A model generated the notes under the pieces. That model made no database searches. It was not told the origin of the DNA and worked only from the letters and a program-made list of their open reading frames with translations. From positions 2,744,501 through 2,808,500 of the forward strand of contig JAQISU010000025.1 of the NCBI GenBank assembly GCA_029339505.1: a DNA stretch of 64,000 nucleotides. The letters are read 5' to 3'. Within the stretch, counting starts at the first letter, position 1. Each line of letters begins with the position of its first letter. Shown here one piece after another: positions 62,431 to 64,000 of this stretch. Position numbers and translations under genes: made by a program. This DNA is from Unio delphinus. Taxonomy: Eukaryota > Mollusca > Bivalvia > Unionida > Unionidae.

Positions 62431-63891
62431 CTATTTCATGTCAAGAGGGTACAAATTCGAAAGGTTAAGTACTCATTTTCTTCTCTTATTACTTCTTAGG
62501 CTCCTTCACCATTGTCGCATACTGATTACCCTTGTTTTCAACATAGGTACTGGAGCTCTCTTTGTAATAGTTTAAATCATTTTGTTTGCTTGGTTATGAT
62601 CCTATTCTAGAGTCTTAATGTTGAATCTTTGATTTTCTCATAATTACAGCGTGACAAGTCTTGGAATCAAATTTTATCATGTTATTTACCTAGATGTTTA
62701 GTCTTAACACATAAATGCTTTTGTCCGTCATCTTAGGCAGATAATTAATCAATAAAGGATTAATAATAAGAAAAACTTACCTCTTGAAATGTATCCAACG
62801 TTTTCGCTTTCTGATCGATCCATATCCAGTGACGTCATAATAGGTGTAGTTATGGATCGATTAAACAATCATCTTTTACAAAATTGTTCAGGATTTATTG
62901 GCTGTTGAATACATTTATAACAATCCTCACAAAGTCTTAAATGATAGGGCTGATCCATTTTGGGGTGACGTCTTGGCTTTTGAGACATATGCTGTAACTC
63001 AACAATCAAACTTAAATAAAGGTTCCTCTTTGTAAATGTTTTGAAAATTAAACATGTATAACCTAATAAATGATAGTATAAAAGAAGAACGGTATTAAAC
63101 AGTTTCCTGAGTTCGATCCTTTTATGTGGCATTTTGAAAGACTTTCAATACTCTAGCATATTTTCTTGAATCATAGGAATGTTTGCTTACAAAATTATAT
63201 CCCTTTAGCTATATGTGTTTTATAGAAGGTTTAAAGCAAACATGCAGATGTGCCGTTGTTCGTCTTTGTACTTATTTATTTTATTTAGCAGAATATTTTT
63301 CCCGGCTTTGTTCTTGTTTGGCTTTCTTAGGGTTATGACAGAGTTAGTCAGTACGACAAATGGTAGGTGGCAGGTTTTGAAATTAATTTAACAGTTAGAC
63401 ATACAATTATTTCAAAAGTATATCGTACCGTAAACTATTTATTTTTGTTGTTAGTTCTGTTGTTTCCAAAGTATATTGCATATTAAAAACTCTGTTACAA
63501 AAACATATTTTTATTTTTAATTATAAGGGACTCTATCGTTTACCTCTTCTGGCTTTTTGACCTTGCAAAGCGGGTCAAGGGTTGTGAAAGATCGTGACTC
63601 AAATTATGTTCCTAAAATTATTCGTTAGGGTGGTTTGACAACTGGTTTATATAAACATTATGCAATACACACCCTTTTAAATATCCAATGTTGTTAAGAG
63701 GCAATTGCGGTCATTTTTTTCTCGCAATATCTTATGAACGTTTTACACCAATTCTGCGTTAAAAGATTGAAAGACGTGAAACATTTATAATTAACATAAC
63801 GAGGATTTATTGGTTTGTTTAATATAAACATCAGACGAATCATCCAAGGCATGTGACTTATTAACACACTCAAATTTGTTTTAATTTTTAG
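62431..63891 (+). other. intron of gene B, nothing recognised
   Basis: A minus-strand frame at 63132-62869 carries an RLCEDCYKCI phrase but has no family match. The region ends in the acceptor taatttttag. Confidence 0.4.
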
Positions 63892-64000
63892 CATTGCATC
63901 AACAGCAGAGACCTTGACAGCCAACAGTGACGAGCAAAATAAAATTCGTCCTTTTGACACTGAGGCGACATATCACGTACCTTCGACATCTTACTGCGTA
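63892..64000 (+). CDS. cytoplasmic-tail exon of receptor-like gene B, cut by window edge
   Basis: Acceptor ends 63891. The first base completes the phase-2 codon of the TM exon. The frame stays open to the edge and contains IRPFDTEATYHVPSTSY, which parallels RAFDTDSSHHVSLTSY in the gene A tail. The end of the exon and its stop lie outside the window. Confidence 0.72.

Noticed and set aside
62869..63132. Cysteine-containing minus-strand frame as a gene
   Set aside because: Only a short CxxCxxC-like phrase, no recognisable domain, and located within the gene B intron without splice support.

Overview
The window is nuclear DNA of an invertebrate animal. It is AT-rich, carries short exons with consensus splice sites and symmetric phases, and is crowded with di-, tri- and tetranucleotide microsatellites, minisatellites, tRNA-derived SINEs and decayed LINE fragments. 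A mollusc, perhaps a bivalve, is my best guess from the style of the repeats and of the viral element. No sequence here proves it.

Layout. (1) 284-2229: three exons of an immunoglobulin-superfamily gene, including its 3' end and a candidate poly(A) signal. (2) 2400-6690: minisatellite, microsatellites, and a LINE reverse-transcriptase remnant with an internal 100-bp duplication. (3) 6694-20410: a 13.7-kb integrated virus-like element of the Maverick/Polinton (adintovirus-like) class. It has about 210-bp terminal inverted repeats and a 5-bp ACATT target-site duplication. (4) 20.4-30.5 kb: intergenic or intronic DNA with a SINE and a truncated L2/CR1-like LINE. (5) 30540-40655: a CCP (sushi) exon, a transmembrane exon and a terminal cytoplasmic exon of one receptor-like gene. 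(6) 41-58 kb: repeats, including two loci of one 30-bp minisatellite, SINE copies, an inverted-repeat element and a possible retrotransposon ORF1 remnant. (7) 58715-64000: a second, paralogous CCP-TM-tail gene running off the right edge.

The viral element keeps most of a Polinton/adintovirus gene set. It has a packaging ATPase, a zinc-ribbon/phospholipase A2-like protein, a DDE integrase, a PolB polymerase directly followed by an SF1 helicase, a penton-like protein, an adenain-like protease, small pX-like and pVI-like virion proteins and a double-jelly-roll major capsid protein, plus coiled-coil and membrane proteins. Together these would provide replication (PolB-helicase), integration (integrase), assembly (capsid, penton, protease, ATPase) and perhaps membrane breaching (PLA2). 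Nearly every reading frame is broken by stops or frameshifts, so this copy is a fossil. The packed, co-directional structural block and the conserved catalytic residues still let the genes be assigned.

The two CCP-TM genes are tandem paralogues: CCP exons of 258 and 264 bp with 1-1 phases, TM exons both of 187 bp, and matching tail exons. They look like a small local family of type I membrane receptors. Family names for viral proteins come from recalled family patterns, not from a database search.
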